This document shows, one piece after another, positions 27,148 through 35,890 of a stretch of 64,000 bases of DNA (position 1 is its first letter; each line of letters opens with the position of its first letter). Source of the DNA: Chitinophagaceae bacterium (GTDB lineage Bacteria > Bacteroidota > Bacteroidia > Chitinophagales > Chitinophagaceae); contig JAMLHK010000006.1 of the NCBI GenBank assembly GCA_023957155.1, positions 124,001 through 188,000 of the forward strand, written 5' to 3'. Made by a program: the position numbers and the translations under genes. Below the pieces are notes generated by a model. The model ran no database searches. It was not told the origin of the DNA and was given only the letters and a program-made list of their open reading frames with translations.

Positions 27148-28398
27148 TTAAGATACCGAAGAGGCATCGGCTTCAGCCCATTCTTTCACTAAGTTTTCGA
27201 TTTTATCCTCTGCATGGTAAAAGGAAGCGATTTTTTTGATGACCTCTTCAACAAGGGCATCGGGACAGGAAGCCCCGCTGGTTATAAGCAGTTTTGCAGG
27301 AGTATGCGTAGGCAGAAAACCGGTGGTTTCCGATTCTTGTTTATTATGAAAATTATAGTGTAAGATTTTTTCTTTTGAAAGGATCTTATCCGCGTTGTTG
27401 ATAAAATAAGTGGGTAGTTTTTCTTCACATAGCTCTACCAGGTGAGAAGTATTGGAGCTGTTGTAGCCGCCTACAACGATTGCAATATCGGCATCTGTAC
27501 TTAACATCCCGGTAACCGCCGACTGGTTGTCATTGGTTGCATAGCACAGGGTATCCCTTGTATCGGCAAAATGCAGGTCCAGGGTATCTTCGGTTAGCCC
27601 GTAGTGTTGGATCATCACCTGTTTGAAATAATCGGCGATAGCCTGGGTTTCGGCAGCCAGCATAGTAGTCTGATTGACTACTCCAACCCGCTGCAGGTCT
27701 CTCCGCGGGTCAAATCCGGGGGAATATCTTCCTTCAAATGCTGTGCTGAATGTGGCTGCATCTTCTTCCCCGGTAATGTATTTTCCAAGCTCAATAGCAT
27801 CTTTCATGTTTTTAACCACCACTACCGGGGCGTTAATAGCGCTATGCGAAAAAGTGGCCCGGGTTTCTTCGTGCTGGGGTTTGCCGTGTATGATAACACT
27901 ATAGCCTCTTCTTGCAATCTGCTCGGAGCGGTTCCATACTTTTTCCACAAAAGGGCAGGTGGTGCTGAATCGTTTGGTTTCCAGCCCGATATTATGCAGT
28001 CGCTTTTCAATTTCCAGGGTAGTGCCGAAGGCTGGTGTGATCACGATATCTTCGGGAGTCAGTGATTCAAATGGAAATAACTGCTTCCCGCGGGTGTCCT
28101 GCAGAAATTGGACACCTCTCTCTTTCAGGTCTTCATTTACATGAGGATTATGGATCATTTCGCTCAGCAAAAAGATCCGCTTACCCGGGTTTTCATCTAC
28201 GGTGCGGAAAGCAATTTCAATTGCGTTTTCCACTCCGTAACAAAATCCAAAATGCCTGGCGAGGTAAATATCTACTTCACCGAGGCGGAGCAGGGTAGGG
28301 CTGAAATCTTTTTTCATCTTATCCTGCTGCCTGCGCTTTTGTTTGATGGCAGAGATAAGCGGGCTGCGATATATAACAGGAACATTAAACTGTTTCAT
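27148..28398 (-). CDS. ispH: 4-hydroxy-3-methylbut-2-enyl diphosphate reductase
   Basis: 416 residues from the ATG at 28398; upstream in-frame codons give unlikely sequence. It is the last enzyme of the non-mevalonate isoprenoid pathway and makes IPP and DMAPP by an Fe-S cluster-dependent reduction. Three conserved Cys regions are visible: HFGFCYGVENA, FSTTCPFVEKVWN and ITSGASCPDALVEEV. Also present are SEMIHNPHVNEDL and VVGGYNSSNTSHLVELC. It is about 100 residues longer than E. coli IspH because of extra sequence at the N-terminus and internal inserts, as in other Bacteroidota. It stands behind phnY but belongs to core metabolism. Confidence 0.93.
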   Translation of the reverse strand: MKQFNVPVIYRSPLISAIKQKRRQQDKMKKDFSPTLLRLGEVDIYLARHFGFCYGVENAIEIAFRTVDENPGKRIFLLSEMIHNPHVNEDLKERGVQFLQDTRGKQLFPFESLTPEDIVITPAFGTTLEIEKRLHNIGLETKRFSTTCPFVEKVWNRSEQIARRGYSVIIHGKPQHEETRATFSHSAINAPVVVVKNMKDAIELGKYITGEEDAATFSTAFEGRYSPGFDPRRDLQRVGVVNQTTMLAAETQAIADYFKQVMIQHYGLTEDTLDLHFADTRDTLCYATNDNQSAVTGMLSTDADIAIVVGGYNSSNTSHLVELCEEKLPTYFINNADKILSKEKILHYNFHNKQESETTGFLPTHTPAKLLITSGASCPDALVEEVIKKIASFYHAEDKIENLVKEWAEADASSVS

Positions 28399-28523
28399 GT
28401 AGATGGAGATGCAATAGCGCAAAGGTACGAAGTTTGCCCTAACCTGCCCGGTTGAAGGGGAATGCGTTTGCCCTGGAATTTTACACGGGCGCATTCCAGG
28501 TTTTCACTAAGGTAGTTCTCCGG

Positions 28524-29936
28524 CTACCAGGGTAATGAAAAGGTTTTTACGTATGTAAAACATTTCATTGCTTCAATTACGCCTTCCTTAATGCCCAGTC
28601 CCGAATCTTTGATCCCTCCGAAGGGAGAGCTCTCTATGCGGTAGCCGGGTACTTCATTAATATTTACGGTGCCTACCTTTAGTTCTTTTATAAAACGGAG
28701 TGCATAATCCATGTTTTTTGTAACAATTCCGGATGATAATCCATATGCGGTAGAATTTGACAGGGCTATGGCATCGTCAATATCCCTGAAGGTTAATATA
28801 GGGGCTAATGGTCCGAATGATTCCTGTACCACCATTTGGGCATCCCGTGGTACCTCGTCAATAACCGTAGGTTCTAATAATGCGCCTTTGCGTTTTCCGC
28901 CGAGCAGCACTTTTGCTCCCTGTTCCACCGCTTTATGTATTACGCTTTCCAGGTAGACAGCTGCGGGTTCGTCTATAACCGTTCCCACTTTAGTATCCGG
29001 GTCAGCGGGATCACCGCACCGGTATGTCTGGGCTTTAGGTAAAAATTTTTCCAGGAAGGCTGCTTTAATTTTTTCGTGTACCAGGATGCGCTTAACGGCA
29101 GTGCAGCGTTGTCCGCTGTTCCGGAAAGATCCTTCGGCAGCCAGGAGAACGGCGGTGTCTATATCTGCATCTTCCATAATGATCAGCGGGTCGTTTCCGC
29201 CCAATTCAAGGATCACTTTTTTATAGCCTGCGGAACCGGCAATGCGCTTACCTACAGCAACGCTTCCCGTAAATGAGATGATATCAATGCGCGGGTCTTT
29301 AACAAGAGGCTCCGCGATTTCAGCCGTAGGACCCAGCAGGGTACTCAGCATATAATGCGGTAGCCCGGCCTCATAAAGTAATTCGGTAAGCAGTATTGCC
29401 GTCAGGGGTGTTTTCTCGGAAGGCTTTAAAATCACCGGTGTGCCAACGGCTAAAGCGGGTGCCAGCTTGTGTACTACCTGGTTGAGAGGATGATTAAAAG
29501 GGGTGATACAGGCTGCCAGCTTAAGCGGTTCGCGGAGGGTGAATATTTTTCTCGCTTTTCCCTGTGGAGAGATATCGCATGAAAAAATCTGCCCATCGTC
29601 TTTTAAGCTTTCCATTGCGGCAAACATCAATACATCATGGGCTCTTCCGGTTTCATATATTGCTTCGCGGATTGCCAGCCCTGACTCGGCGCTGATGGTT
29701 TGAGCAAACTCGTCTTTGCGGGCAATCAGTAATTGCCTTGCCTTATCTAAAATACTGAAGCGGTCGTAGCGGGTTAATGCTTTTCCCCCATTCAACCCTG
29801 CCTGGATAGCCTGTTCAACATGAGATGCATTAGCCAAAGTAACGGTGCCTACTAAACGATGATCATAAGGGCTTTTTACTTCGAGGACAGAATCGCTTTG
29901 AATGGCTGTTCCGGCAACATAACACGTCATTTTCAT
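28524..29936 (-). CDS. phnY: Phosphonoacetaldehyde dehydrogenase
   Basis: 470 residues of the aldehyde dehydrogenase superfamily. Catalytic and cofactor motifs are ELGGNDP (general base Glu), SGQRCTA (nucleophilic Cys) and FGPLAPI. The signature TPFNHPLNQVVHKLAPA with a His after FN, and the C-terminal FGGIKDSGLGIKEGV then YVKTFSLPW, match PhnY rather than generic dehydrogenases. PhnY oxidises phosphonoacetaldehyde to phosphonoacetate with NAD+. The gene begins 21 bases after phnA, so the two form an operon whose next step is PhnA. Specificity is inferred from motifs plus this neighbour. Confidence 0.85.
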   Translation of the reverse strand: MKMTCYVAGTAIQSDSVLEVKSPYDHRLVGTVTLANASHVEQAIQAGLNGGKALTRYDRFSILDKARQLLIARKDEFAQTISAESGLAIREAIYETGRAHDVLMFAAMESLKDDGQIFSCDISPQGKARKIFTLREPLKLAACITPFNHPLNQVVHKLAPALAVGTPVILKPSEKTPLTAILLTELLYEAGLPHYMLSTLLGPTAEIAEPLVKDPRIDIISFTGSVAVGKRIAGSAGYKKVILELGGNDPLIIMEDADIDTAVLLAAEGSFRNSGQRCTAVKRILVHEKIKAAFLEKFLPKAQTYRCGDPADPDTKVGTVIDEPAAVYLESVIHKAVEQGAKVLLGGKRKGALLEPTVIDEVPRDAQMVVQESFGPLAPILTFRDIDDAIALSNSTAYGLSSGIVTKNMDYALRFIKELKVGTVNINEVPGYRIESSPFGGIKDSGLGIKEGVIEAMKCFTYVKTFSLPW

Positions 29937-29957
29937 GATAAGTAGTTTAGTTGTTAA

Positions 29958-31196
29958 TTATCTTGTTCCGTTGATTGTAAAATCAAATACGTTAAAATTC
30001 CTGGGGTCTCCCCAGGCTTTCATACGATAAGCTGCATTCAGGGGATGAGAGATCACCAGGGGTACCATCTCCTCGTATCTTCCTCCGTGCGAACGGAGTG
30101 TTCCGTCCAACGCGGTAAGATCATGATATTGCGGACGCCGCCCCAGCACCACATCTCTGGAAGACATCACGACCAGGTCCCCGGTACGGTCTTCGGGTTG
30201 TTCCAGCAGGCTTGTTGCAGTAGCTTTATCGTGCACTTCGGTTATACCCGGCTGGGCAGACAGCCAGTTTTTTACCGTACTTATTTTTTCTTTGTCGTTA
30301 ATGTGTACTACTACGTAAGAGCCGAGGGCGCCATGATGCTTAACATAGGGGTCGGTGATGGGGCAGATAACGCGGAACCCTTGTCCAAACGCAGCTTCCA
30401 GCATCTCTTCTATAAATAATACATTCGGCTCCCCGTTTGCTTTTACCTTAGCGTTCATGCCGTGATCGGCTGTTGCGCCCACAATAGCGCCGGTTGCGAG
30501 CAACCGGCCGATCTCTGTATCCATCTGTTCGTAAAAGGCCAGTGATTCCTCCGCTTCGGGAGCGTAGGTATGCTGCATGTAATCGGTGAGCGACAGGTAT
30601 AGAAAGTCGGCCAGCCCCTGTTCTATCAATGCGGCGCCGGCGCGTAATACAAACAGGCTGGCATCTGCGCTGTAGATGGCAGGCGTTGGATAACCGGTTA
30701 TTTTTTCCGCATCATCCAGTCCATGCGTTTCCTTTTTGGCTAAGTTGGCTTTTTCGGCGGAAAAGGCAATGCCGTTCAATTTATAGGAAAGAATATCGCG
30801 GAGCTTTTCTTTTGCGGTTACTACGGCTACTTTACGGCCGGCATCGGCTGCTGCGGACAGGATGGTTCCCGCACGGAGATAGTTCGAGGAATTCATCATC
30901 ACTTCTTCATCTTTGACCGCATCATAAAAAAAGTTACCACATATACCATGTATAGCAGGTGAAACACCGGTTACGATGGAGGAGTTATTCACGTTCGTAA
31001 AAGAAGGTAAAGCGCCGCGAACCATTCCCCGGAAGCCCGATTTACTCATTTGCTGAAGATGCGGCAACCGCCCGTGGGCCGCCGTGATATCTAAGTATTC
31101 ATCCGCACAGCCATCAATACAAATCACAACAATAGGTTTCGGTGCAGGATGGTATGTTATGCCGTTAACGGAAAATGAAGAAGTAGAAACAGACAT
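29958..31196 (-). CDS. phnA: Phosphonoacetate hydrolase
   Basis: 412 residues of the alkaline phosphatase/nucleotide pyrophosphatase fold. It cleaves phosphonoacetate to acetate and phosphate. Metal-site and catalytic pieces are CIDGCADEYL at the start, PSFTNVNNSSIVTG (catalytic Thr in FTN), HGICGNFFYD, TAKEKLRDIL, YMQHTY and ATADHGMNAK, then RSHGGRYEEMVPL near the end. This pattern is characteristic of PhnA. A XRE-cupin regulator gene sits 115 bases upstream on the same strand. No phnW transaminase is present in the window. Confidence 0.88.
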   Translation of the reverse strand: MSVSTSSFSVNGITYHPAPKPIVVICIDGCADEYLDITAAHGRLPHLQQMSKSGFRGMVRGALPSFTNVNNSSIVTGVSPAIHGICGNFFYDAVKDEEVMMNSSNYLRAGTILSAAADAGRKVAVVTAKEKLRDILSYKLNGIAFSAEKANLAKKETHGLDDAEKITGYPTPAIYSADASLFVLRAGAALIEQGLADFLYLSLTDYMQHTYAPEAEESLAFYEQMDTEIGRLLATGAIVGATADHGMNAKVKANGEPNVLFIEEMLEAAFGQGFRVICPITDPYVKHHGALGSYVVVHINDKEKISTVKNWLSAQPGITEVHDKATATSLLEQPEDRTGDLVVMSSRDVVLGRRPQYHDLTALDGTLRSHGGRYEEMVPLVISHPLNAAYRMKAWGDPRNFNVFDFTINGTR

Positions 31197-31311
31197 GATA
31201 TGTGTTTATAAATGCTAAAATATATTATAGCTAAATTAAACATTTTATTAAATAAAAGCTGAATTTTATTTGTATATGCGGTCTGATAGCCGGAACCGGG
31301 GAGTGGAGAGG
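31197..31311 (-). promoter_or_regulatory. AT-rich promoter region of phnA-phnY
   Basis: The 115-base gap between the regulator stop and the phnA start is very AT-rich, with repeated ATTTTATT and TTTATTAAATAAA, an imperfect palindrome. It probably holds the phnAY promoter and possibly the operator. No exact -7/-33 pair can be fixed by eye. Confidence 0.35.
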
Positions 31312-31902
31312 CTAATCTTTGCTGCTGTTGATGAAGTAGTAGATGACAAGCATCAGCGCATCGGTAGTGCCCACATTAGCAGGACGGTGTGAGAGTCTGC
31401 CGTCAAAAAAGAGAGTGTCTCCTTCTTCCAGGATGTATTTCTCATCCTCAATTTCGTATTCTACCCTGCCTTTAATAATATATTTGAATTCATAAGCGTC
31501 TGTGCGGATCATCTGGGTACGGCGGGCTCCTTTTTTGAGTTCAAGCAGGATGGTATCAACCGGTCCTCCTTCCATATTACGGGTTATGATCCTTTTGTAT
31601 TTGAAGCCCTTGGCGGGTTCTTTTTCGAATGGCTGGTAGGTGCTTGCCGGCTTGATGATGATTCTTTGCTTTCCTTCTTTATTGTGACTGATATCCTCAA
31701 AGAAATCTTTCAGGTCAATATTGAGTGCCAGTACAATATTCATTAAGACAGGTAATGAGGGTACCGTACGGTTGTTTTCTATTTGTGAGATAAGCCCCTT
31801 GCTTACCTGGGCTTTGGTAGCCAGGTCCTGAACTGTTTTTTTCTGGCTTTTCCGGGTTTCTTTTATTTTATTGCTGATTTGAATGAGTACATCCTCCTGC
31901 AT
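31312..31902 (-). CDS. XRE-family regulator with cupin domain
   Basis: 196 residues from the ATG at 31902; an in-frame ATG 27 bases earlier is possible. Residues about 10-65 form a helix-turn-helix (RKSQKKTVQDLATKAQVSKGLISQIENNRTVPSLPVL). Residues about 115-190 form a cupin (KGARRTQMIRTDAYEFKYIIKGRVEYEIEDEKYILEEGDTLFFDGRLSHRP). Such proteins sense a small effector through the cupin. Placed directly before phnA on the same strand, it is the likely regulator of phosphonoacetate use, an inference from position only. Confidence 0.88.
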   Translation of the reverse strand: MQEDVLIQISNKIKETRKSQKKTVQDLATKAQVSKGLISQIENNRTVPSLPVLMNIVLALNIDLKDFFEDISHNKEGKQRIIIKPASTYQPFEKEPAKGFKYKRIITRNMEGGPVDTILLELKKGARRTQMIRTDAYEFKYIIKGRVEYEIEDEKYILEEGDTLFFDGRLSHRPANVGTTDALMLVIYYFINSSKD

Positions 31903-32119
31903 AGGTATAGTTTTTAGGCTATGAATCAAATGTAATATTAAGCCTTTTTTGGGGTATAATAAGGAGAAGGACAGTGCGATAAGATGCGGGCTATGATAAA
32001 ACAGGTAAAAATGGGCTGTTGTACATTGTTCCGGATCATCTTTAATAGTTTTTGTATCTTTCTGTTCCGGTTTCCGGGACGAAACATTAAGGTATGCTTA
32101 CCTTTTAATTATCAATGGG

Positions 32120-32725
32120 ATGCCTTTACTGGTAATTGTACGACACGGACAATCACAATGGAACCTGGAAAACAGGTTTACCGGCAATGAAGATGTGCCG
32201 CTTACGGAATTGGGTAAGGAAGAAGCGCGTAAGGCAGGAGAAAAGCTGAAGAATATCCTGTTTGACCGTGCTTTTACTTCTTTGCTGAAAAGAGCGGAAG
32301 AAACGCTTTCCGTTATTTTAGGTGAAATTGATCAGATGCAGTTGCCCGTAGTAAAAAGCGCTGCATTAAATGAAAGGAATTACGGGGCGCTCCAGGGGCT
32401 GAACAAAGCGGAAGTATCGGAAAAGTATGGCGCTCACCAGGTTGCGGCGTGGAGGAGAAGCTATGATATACGTCCGCCGGAAGGGGAGAGCCTGAAAGAT
32501 ACTGCGGGGCGGGTCATTCCCTATTATCAGCAGGAGATAGAGCCTTTATTGATCGCAGATAAGAACATCCTGGTTGTGGCTCATGGTAACAGCTTACGGG
32601 CATTGATGATGTATCTTGAAAAGATAAGCCCGGAAAAAATAGCCGATGTTGATATACCCACAGGCGCACCGAGGATCTATACCTTCAGCAGTCATTTAAA
32701 GCTGGTAGATGCGCTGTATCTGTAA
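32120..32725 (+). CDS. gpmA: 2,3-bisphosphoglycerate-dependent phosphoglycerate mutase (short form)
   Basis: 201 residues. The motif VIVRHGQSQWN carries the phosphorylated His9. LNERNYGALQG holds the catalytic Glu, and VVAHGNSLRAL the second His. The enzyme interconverts 3- and 2-phosphoglycerate in glycolysis. It is about 50 residues shorter than E. coli GpmA. Most of the missing part is the loop between WRRSYDIRPP and GESL and the C-terminal tail, so it is a compact variant rather than a truncated gene. It stands alone. Confidence 0.9.
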   Translation: MPLLVIVRHGQSQWNLENRFTGNEDVPLTELGKEEARKAGEKLKNILFDRAFTSLLKRAEETLSVILGEIDQMQLPVVKSAALNERNYGALQGLNKAEVSEKYGAHQVAAWRRSYDIRPPEGESLKDTAGRVIPYYQQEIEPLLIADKNILVVAHGNSLRALMMYLEKISPEKIADVDIPTGAPRIYTFSSHLKLVDALYL

Positions 32726-32797
32726 AGTCTGTACGGCGCTGTAAGCGGAAAAATAGTTTGTGGTCTAATTTTATATACTACAAAGGCTATGTGTTCT

Positions 32798-32863
32798 TTC
32801 CGGTCTGACGCTGTCGCGTACCGACCGGAAGAGCTGCGGTCGGTACCGCAGGTCAGACCGCAG
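32798..32863. repeat. REP-like palindromic element, copy 1
   Basis: Two hairpins in tandem. The first (32798-32830) has arms TTCCGGTC and GACCGGAA, with a second inner stem ACGC/GCGT around TGTC. The second (32834-32851) has arms CTGCGGT and ACCGCAG around CGGT, and the outer CTGCGGTC also matches GACCGCAG at 32856-32863. The first hairpin recurs unchanged at 34130-34162 and almost unchanged at 33271-33299. Confidence 0.8.
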
Positions 32864-32962
32864 TTCGGGGGATTCTTTCTGTCGTTTCTTCAATATGCAC
32901 CTATAACAAAAGAATATTGTATATTTACTCCATCCTCTTTTTTATAATCAGAATCTACTACG

Positions 32963-33196
32963 ATGAATTACAGTTCTCTTGGAATCAGTATGCCGGGTTC
33001 GGGATCAGATGTTCTTTTAATAGCTATCGGCGCCCTCATATTTATTTATTGGGTCAAAACATTGGTGCACATACTCAGAACACATTTCAGTGATGTTTCA
33101 GTCAAAATATACTGGCTGATTATTGTTTTAGTATTTAATGTAGCCGGGGTATTGGTTTATGATCTGTTTGGAAGATCAAAGCACCGGCAGGCTTAG
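32963..33196 (+). CDS. Small membrane protein with PLDc_N-like domain
   Basis: 77 residues with two hydrophobic segments, about 17-35 (DVLLIAIGALIFIYWVKT) and 50-68 (IYWLIIVLVFNVAGVLVYDLFG). The second half has the layout of the phospholipase D nuclease N-terminal (PLDc_N) domain: W-x6-P/N-x2-G-x2-Y. It is not a phospholipase and only shares this membrane module. It stands between two REP-like repeats. Whether it is translated is not certain from sequence alone. Confidence 0.65.
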   Translation: MNYSSLGISMPGSGSDVLLIAIGALIFIYWVKTLVHILRTHFSDVSVKIYWLIIVLVFNVAGVLVYDLFGRSKHRQA

Positions 33197-33270
33197 GATA
33201 GCTGATTTTGTTCTTCGTAAGTGCTTCACGGCAGGGTACGCACGCCCCACCTGTGTCGTGAATGCTCTTC

Positions 33271-33323
33271 CCGGTCTGACGCTATCGCGTACCGACCGGC
33301 AAGCCTGCGGTCGGCACCGCAGG
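33271..33323. repeat. REP-like palindromic element, copy 2
   Basis: Two hairpins: 33271-33299 (arms CCGGTC and GACCGG, inner loop differing by one base from copy 1) and 33304-33323 (arms CCTGCGGT and ACCGCAGG around CGGC). It lies between the small membrane protein gene and the convergent OmpA-type barrel gene. Confidence 0.8.
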
Positions 33324-33381
33324 TCTTTGTTACCGTTGATTTCTATGCCCAACACGAACCGCCCCCCTATTGTAATAAACA

Positions 33382-33406
33382 CAAAAGCCCCAGGTAATCC
33401 CGGAGC
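33382..33406 (-). terminator. Weak terminator candidate for the barrel gene
   Basis: AGCCCCAGG and CCCGGAGCT pair with two mismatches around TAAT. It lies 33 bases beyond the stop of the minus-strand barrel gene, and on the minus strand a T-rich stretch (TTTTGTG) follows. Confidence 0.35.
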
Positions 33407-33438
33407 TTCCGTGCTTAACTTAAAATATTTTTACATAA

Positions 33439-34023
33439 TTATTTATCTGAACCAAAGATGTAAGATAAACCGACATGGAAGCCTCCTACCTTAATATTGG
33501 CACCACTGTCGGCAATTTTAGTAATACCTAAATTGTAACGTGCACCGATACCGAGCCCGTTAGACAGTTTGTAACCTGCACCAAGCCCCCATGAAAAATT
33601 TATTGTTTTAAAGCCATCTTTTATATCCACTGAATTACCATTATACCCTATCTTGGCTGATGTTAAAAAGCCTATCTGCGGGCCTGTTTCTGCATAAAAT
33701 CCGCTTGGGTTATTATACTGGATAAGAACAGGAATGTTAACATAATCCGTTTTATACGTTGCTTTTTCTCCGGATTGTTTATATGTACAACCTTCCATAG
33801 AGTAAAGCAATTCCGGCTGAAGGCTGAACATTTCATTCAGACCAATATTAACGAGGCCTCCCCCCGCAATTCCTATTCTGAACTTAGGTGAAAGATTCTC
33901 TATTTTGGCGTCATCCCCGGAAAGCGTTGAGAAATTAACCCCGGCTTTTATACCGAACTTAACCTGAGCCTGCCCAATAAAGACAGCAGCAGTAAATACA
34001 GAAAGGAAAATAATCTTTTTCAT
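33439..34023 (-). CDS. Outer-membrane beta-barrel (porin family) protein
   Basis: 194 residues from the ATG at 34023, chosen because it starts a clear signal peptide (MKKIIFLSVFTAAVFIGQAQ); the open frame extends 24 codons further up without looking like protein. The mature part is a small eight-strand-type barrel (KFGIKAGVNFSTLSG at the start, then GGLVNIGLNEMFSLQPELLYSMEG and YVNIPVLIQY, ending HVGLSYIFGSDK). This pattern is the OMP_b-brl_2 domain common in Bacteroidota. The function of individual members is unknown. Confidence 0.88.
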   Translation of the reverse strand: MKKIIFLSVFTAAVFIGQAQVKFGIKAGVNFSTLSGDDAKIENLSPKFRIGIAGGGLVNIGLNEMFSLQPELLYSMEGCTYKQSGEKATYKTDYVNIPVLIQYNNPSGFYAETGPQIGFLTSAKIGYNGNSVDIKDGFKTINFSWGLGAGYKLSNGLGIGARYNLGITKIADSGANIKVGGFHVGLSYIFGSDK

Positions 34024-34129
34024 AAATTTGATGGTTTGGGTGTGAATAAACGTCAAAGTTATATTTAAAGTATCTAATTCCACGTATTTATACATATAAC
34101 ACTGCCGGTATATAGGAAGTTTTTTTCCT

Positions 34130-34162
34130 TTCCGGTCTGACGCTGTCGCGTACCGACCGGAA
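34130..34162. repeat. REP-like palindromic element, copy 3
   Basis: The same 33-base hairpin as 32798-32830, with every base matching. It lies four bases beyond the stop of glnS and could act as its terminator or as an mRNA-stabilising hairpin. Confidence 0.8.
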
Positions 34163-34166
34163 AGAA

Positions 34167-35831
34167 CTATTTCCTGCTTTCTTTCACCCAGGTATCTTTC
34201 AGCGTTACCGTTCTGTTGAATACCGGGTGTTCAGGAGTAGAATCTTTATCGGGGGTAAAATATCCTTTACGGATAAATTGGTATTTGTTTCCTTCTTTCG
34301 CTTCTTTCAGGGAATTTTCAATATATGCCTCTTTTATGATCTGCAGGGAGTTGGGATTAATATACCTGGTAAAATCACCTTCTTCCCCGGTGGGGTTTTC
34401 TACCGTAAACAACCGGTCGTATAGCCTCACCTCGGCTTTTGCCGCGTGGGCTGTACTCACCCAGTGAATAGTGCCTTTGGCATGGATACCCGAGGTGTCG
34501 TTACCGCTCCTGCTTTCGGGTATATAGCTGCATTGAATTTCGGTAATATTGCCCTCCTTATCTTTAATATAGTTTTCGCATTTTATTATATAGGCGCTTT
34601 TAAGCCGTACGATAGCTCCGGGAGCCAGCCTGAACCATTTTTTTACCGGAACTTCCATGAAATCTTCTCTTTCTATCCACAACTCGCCGGAAAACATCAC
34701 CGGTCTTGTGCCGCCGTTATTTTCTGCCTCGGGGTTATTTTCGCTCCATACTTCTTCTGTTTGATCTTTCGGATAGTTTGTAATTACCAGCTTCACCGGG
34801 TCCAGAACAGCCATACGTCTTATGGCTATCTTATTCAGATGTTCCCTTACACAAAACTCCAGCAGACTCATGTCTACCATGTTCTCTCTTTTGGCCACAC
34901 CGATCCGGTCACAAAAATCACGGATGCTTTCGGGGGTAAAGCCCCTGCGCCGCATACCGCTGATGGTGGTCATCCGCGGATCGTCCCACCCCTGCACGTG
35001 ATTTTCATTCACCAACTGCATTAATTTGCGTTTGCTGGTTATGGTGTAGGTGAGGTTGCGGCGTGCAAACTCATATTGCCGCGAGGGGTAGATCTCTAAT
35101 TTCTCAATCAGCCAGTCGTATAATTCCCTGTGCGGAACAAATTCAAGCGTACAAATGGAATGGGTAACTTTTTCAATGCTGTCGCTCTGCCCGTGGGCTA
35201 AATCATACATGGGATAAATACACCACTTATTTCCTGTACGGTGATGATGAGCGTGCTTAATCCGGTATAATACCGGGTCGCGCATGAGCATATTGCTGTG
35301 CGCCATATCAATTTTGGCCCGGAGGGTCTTACTTCCGTCTTTAAATTCTCCGTTTCTCATCCGTTCAAAAAGATCCAGGTTTTCATGAACGGAGCGCCCG
35401 CGGTACGGGCTGTTCTTTCCGGGTTCCGTAGGCGTACCTTTCAGGGCTGCAATTTCTTCTGAGCTGCTGTCATCTACGTAGGCCAGTCCTTTATTGATCA
35501 GGGTTATGGCATACTGGTATAGCGTATCAAAGTAGTCGGAAGCATAAAGCTCGTTTTTCCATTCAAAGCCCAGCCATCGTACATCTTCTTTAATGCTCTC
35601 CACAAATTCGGTTTCTTCGGTAACGGGATTGGTATCATCGAAACGCAGGTTGGTATACCCCCCGTATTTTTGAGTGAGCCCGAAATTCAGGCAAATGCTG
35701 GAAGCGTGTCCTATATGAAGATAGCCATTGGGTTCGGGTGGAAAGCGGGTAATGATCTGGCGGTATTTGCCGTTTTTCAGGTCTTCTTCAATTATTTCCT
35801 CAATAAAGTTGAGCCCTTTTTCTTCGGTCAT
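34167..35831 (-). CDS. glnS: Glutaminyl-tRNA synthetase
   Basis: 554 residues from the ATG at 35831; E. coli GlnRS has the same length. The HIGH motif is in [14 protein letters not shown] and the KMSKS counterpart in SKRKLMQ. The sequence then has [19 protein letters not shown] and a two-barrel anticodon-binding part. It charges tRNA-Gln directly, so an amidotransferase route is not required for glutamine. The upstream open part of the frame has no features and is not counted. It follows the CHU_C gene by 59 bases on the same strand. Confidence 0.96.
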   Translation of the reverse strand: MTEEKGLNFIEEIIEEDLKNGKYRQIITRFPPEPNGYLHIGHASSICLNFGLTQKYGGYTNLRFDDTNPVTEETEFVESIKEDVRWLGFEWKNELYASDYFDTLYQYAITLINKGLAYVDDSSSEEIAALKGTPTEPGKNSPYRGRSVHENLDLFERMRNGEFKDGSKTLRAKIDMAHSNMLMRDPVLYRIKHAHHHRTGNKWCIYPMYDLAHGQSDSIEKVTHSICTLEFVPHRELYDWLIEKLEIYPSRQYEFARRNLTYTITSKRKLMQLVNENHVQGWDDPRMTTISGMRRRGFTPESIRDFCDRIGVAKRENMVDMSLLEFCVREHLNKIAIRRMAVLDPVKLVITNYPKDQTEEVWSENNPEAENNGGTRPVMFSGELWIEREDFMEVPVKKWFRLAPGAIVRLKSAYIIKCENYIKDKEGNITEIQCSYIPESRSGNDTSGIHAKGTIHWVSTAHAAKAEVRLYDRLFTVENPTGEEGDFTRYINPNSLQIIKEAYIENSLKEAKEGNKYQFIRKGYFTPDKDSTPEHPVFNRTVTLKDTWVKESRK

Positions 35832-35890
35832 TGCTGCGGTTTTCGTTTTGGGCACAAATGTAAGCGTTAGTGCAGTAAATTCACCATTCC

